Source: Diploptera punctata
Lineage: Eukaryota > Arthropoda > Insecta > Blattodea > Blaberidae
Assembly: GCA_030220185.1 (NCBI GenBank)
Contig: JASPKZ010007549.1
Location: 372,001 to 436,000, forward strand
Direction of reading: 5' to 3'
Length of the DNA: 64,000 nt
Below the pieces are notes generated by a model, which did no database searches, was not told the origin of the DNA, and worked only from the letters and a program-made list of their open reading frames with translations. Position numbers and translations under genes: made by a program. How positions within the stretch are numbered: the stretch's first letter is position 1; the number at the start of each line of letters is the position of its first letter. This document shows, piece after piece, positions 61,770-64,000 of the stretch.

Positions 61770-62010
61770 AAGGAGTGGCTGTGTCCCCATATGGGGTGTG
61801 TACATACATACATAGGTGGTGGGCAATGCCTGGATTTGTCTGGTTTTTCTCAAGGTTCTCCCGTTTTCCGATTTTCATCCCACCAACACACTCTATTCTC
61901 CCTTCCTTCCCCTCCATGTCATTTCATTTCTCATTCAGGTAGACAGGGCCTTAAGGCCTTAACTCTGCCAGGTAAAATAAAGCTATTATTATTATTATTA
62001 TTATTATTCA
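61770..62010 (+). mobile_element. Retroelement 3' end with ATT tail
   Basis: TTTCTCAAGGTTCTCCCG and TTTTCATCCCACCAACAC, then GGCCTTAACTCTGCCAGGTA and AAATAAAGC, run into an ATT microsatellite (61985-62007). This layout is typical of a CR1/L2-like LINE or SINE 3' end; the family is not certain. Confidence 0.5.
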
Positions 62011-62059
62011 TTCATTTCATGTCACCCTTAACTTCATCTCATGTTAGGTGGATACAGGT

Positions 62060-62335
62060 GTTGAAAATATGTTGAAGTGGGGATCTAGTGGGGCCCGCCA
62101 GGGTGCTTGCTCATTACTGGGAGGGTATTTTGTAGTCCCTCCTCATGGACACGGCCCCAATCAAAAAATGGGAAATTGAAAGTCAAACGTGGATTTTATC
62201 TGAATGCTGCCCTCAGGCGGGCGGTTACAGATACCTTTTGGGATGATTATACATCCAGGATATCGATCATGACCTCATGAGAAAACAACCTGGTGTGTCG
62301 GACCCGGAAGAGGACCTACAACTGAAATAACTTTA
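62060..62335. other. GC-rich patch of unknown origin
   Basis: GGGGCCCGCCAGGGTGCTTG, TCCCTCCTCATGGACACGGC and ACCTCATGAGAAAACAACCT stand out from the AT-rich surroundings and look like the leader of a LINE, by analogy with the other GC-rich leaders here. No copy elsewhere in the window. Confidence 0.35.
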
Positions 62336-63232
62336 TTCCATTTATCCATAACACGCTGTGTCCATGTCCAACACTACCAATAAGAAATTGTTATAAATAA
62401 AAAATTAATTAAGTTATCGTTATGCGTTTGTTGCAAAACATAGATAAACTCAAAAAATTCTTTGGTGACAACAATGAGATTACGAGATTTTAAGTTTTTT
62501 GTTTTTGTTTTTTAAATTACGTAATTTTGTATACATTATCAGCTCTTAGAGTGAACTTATAAACACCAATTGTATCCTTTCGCCATTCGCGCCACAATTT
62601 ACAGTCACATTGACAGGGAGTACATGTGAAAGTTGAATGGAGCAGATTACAAGAAAGCTGGTGAGATTTTTCACTGAACTTGTGAAAATACATTTAAAAT
62701 AACTGGTTTTTTACCACTAATCAAATGTTTGCCAGACTTGTGTTTTAGAAATTTAGATAGCGACACAGCAAGAGAAGACTTGGCACCTTCAGCCATTTTG
62801 TTGCATCAGAATCGACTGACGCAAGATTTAAAACACATTCACATGTAATAAACTATTTTAGGATGTAATATTATTGATTAAGTATAATTTATTTTAATTC
62901 ACGAAGATTGAGAAGTATAATCAGAGGATTTTTTTAAATTTAATGAAGCGAACTACTTTTTCTCGTACTTATTTCTTCTATATCGTACGTTGGTGACCAT
63001 AACCAATGAACAGTGAGCAGGTCACGTGGTTTTGTTTTGATGAGAATCACTTTAAGGGCGGATAATCTTTAAGTTTTGTGTATGTATAAATTATTTCAAA
63101 CTGATTAGTTCATGATATATAAAAATGCATGCATATTTTTTAAAGGTAAATATATCCCTTAATATACAAACTGTAATAATATCGGATAATTAGAACCAAA
63201 CATATAAGTTGGTTTGACAAGGAACTCCTACT
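62336..63232. other. AT-rich spacer
   Basis: No gene or repeat recognised. Confidence 0.4.
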
Positions 63233-63246
63233 TTCCTGTAATATAA

Positions 63247-63551
63247 AAAAAAGTAAAGTGATCCCACAACAGGCCCGGAGGTCCTTGGGGTAGTAGGAGG
63301 TTAAGGCTCCCACTTTTTCTAGACGATCAGCACTTTTATGTCAGCCGGGTTGTCAGCCCTGCGTGACGGCCGCCTTTACCCCAGAACAAGAGTCTGGTAC
63401 TCATTTCCGTTAGAGGCTGAGTCGACCCCGGGGTCATAGTGCCGCCAGAGGGTTCGGGTTAGTTTTAAAAATTCTGACCCCAACGGGATTTGAACCCTCG
63501 ACCCTCCGGCTTGTAGCTCAGTGCCTTAACCACTACGCTACGGCGTGCCCC
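63247..63551 (-). mobile_element. SINE-2, full length, 14-bp TSD
   Basis: Flanked by TTCCTGTAATATAA (63233-63246 and 63552-63565). Minus strand: GGGGCACGCCGTAGCGTAGT, B box GGTTCAAATCC and the body. The single 3' segment is bounded by TCCCAC at 63262-63267 and again near 63308 on the plus strand. Serves as the unexpanded reference for the satellite SINE. Confidence 0.94.
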
Positions 63552-63599
63552 TTCCTGTAATATAATGTACCATCATTGTAGCCTACAGCCCCGTGTGTG

Positions 63600-63960
63600 C
63601 CTTGGTCTTCTTCAGAATTCTACATCATTCTTCTCTATTCAAAGCCACAGTTCTACAGTTCTTATCTCCCAATATTCTGATGTCATAATATTTTCTTCTT
63701 CCTTCTGGTTTTCATTTAAAACTTTTACAGTTTTTATGTCATATTGTCTAACCTTTTTTAACCTTTCATTTTTTATAATTTTAACAATATCTATTTCATT
63801 GTATAATTTGTACAGTTCACAATTATCTCTTTCTACGTTCTCCTTAAAAGGTGCAAAACATTGTGTAAACATTTCTTTCAAATCTAGGCACTAGAGTTTC
63901 ATCTAACTTTGACACTGGCCAAGTTTCAGGCAAAGCAAATATTAGGCCTTTAAGAATTTA
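63600..63960 (-). mobile_element. LINE fragment
   Basis: The minus-strand frame 63881-63639 includes CELYKLYNEIDIVKIIKNER, a motif like the ELY.LY..PDI...IK..RLRW region of RTE-type C-termini. The downstream part has drifted out of the family. Confidence 0.55.
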
Positions 63961-64000
63961 ATAGATTATTATTTTTGTTTTTATGAAAATGTATGAGATT

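Overview
This is repeat-dominated animal DNA. It is AT-rich, with no bacterial gene packing and no convincing complete host gene. The repeat families (RTE-like LINEs, Penelope-like elements, tRNA-derived SINEs, TIR elements with TTAA or TA targets) and one arthropod-typical coding tail point to an insect with a large genome. A cockroach-like polyneopteran is my best guess, from memory of similar translated repeats and not from a search. Nearly every longer open frame is a decayed transposon or a tandem repeat read in frame.

Layout. 0-8 kb: a coding-tail repeat at the left edge, a 50-bp satellite (1.0-2.3 kb), Penelope-like GIY-YIG fragments (2.8-3.5 and 5.9-6.2 kb), a 64-bp tandem array and LINE fragments. 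8-19 kb: AT-rich DNA with LINE 3' ends, an internally deleted LINE with 12-bp target duplications (12.5-13.0 kb), another Penelope-like fragment (14.2 kb) and a perfect 57-bp inverted repeat (15.2 kb). 19-26.7 kb: SINEs, one of which contains about 108 tandem copies of a 48-bp piece of itself. 26.7-42 kb: dense nested insertions, including small fold-back elements that carry hammerhead-ribozyme-like motifs. 42-47.5 kb: the emptiest part, with one possible host exon, an 82-bp satellite and a TTAA-flanked MITE nested in a SINE. 47.5-64 kb: fold-back MITEs, LINE tails, SINEs and an inverted second copy of the left-edge repeat.

Main result. About sixteen hammerhead-like motifs can be read by eye on both strands. 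They share a CUGANGA-type core, a hairpin stem II, GAA, and then a short palindrome (ACGU, AGGCCU, AGCGCU, ACCGGU or ACAGCUGU) in the place of stem III. Some lie just downstream of Penelope-like GIY-YIG coding remnants, as published for that class. Others form head-to-head pairs inside 275-351-bp elements that have no coding capacity and are flanked by 12-13-bp target duplications. These short fold-back elements look like non-autonomous, ribozyme-bearing parasites, and they are the best candidate for a little-described system here. The second main result is the SINE whose internal 48-bp segment, bounded by TCCCAC repeats in single-copy relatives, has expanded to 5.2 kb.

Limits: all matches were made by eye, element boundaries are approximate unless target duplications are given, and family names (RTE-A, LINE-B, SINE-1 and so on) are local labels.
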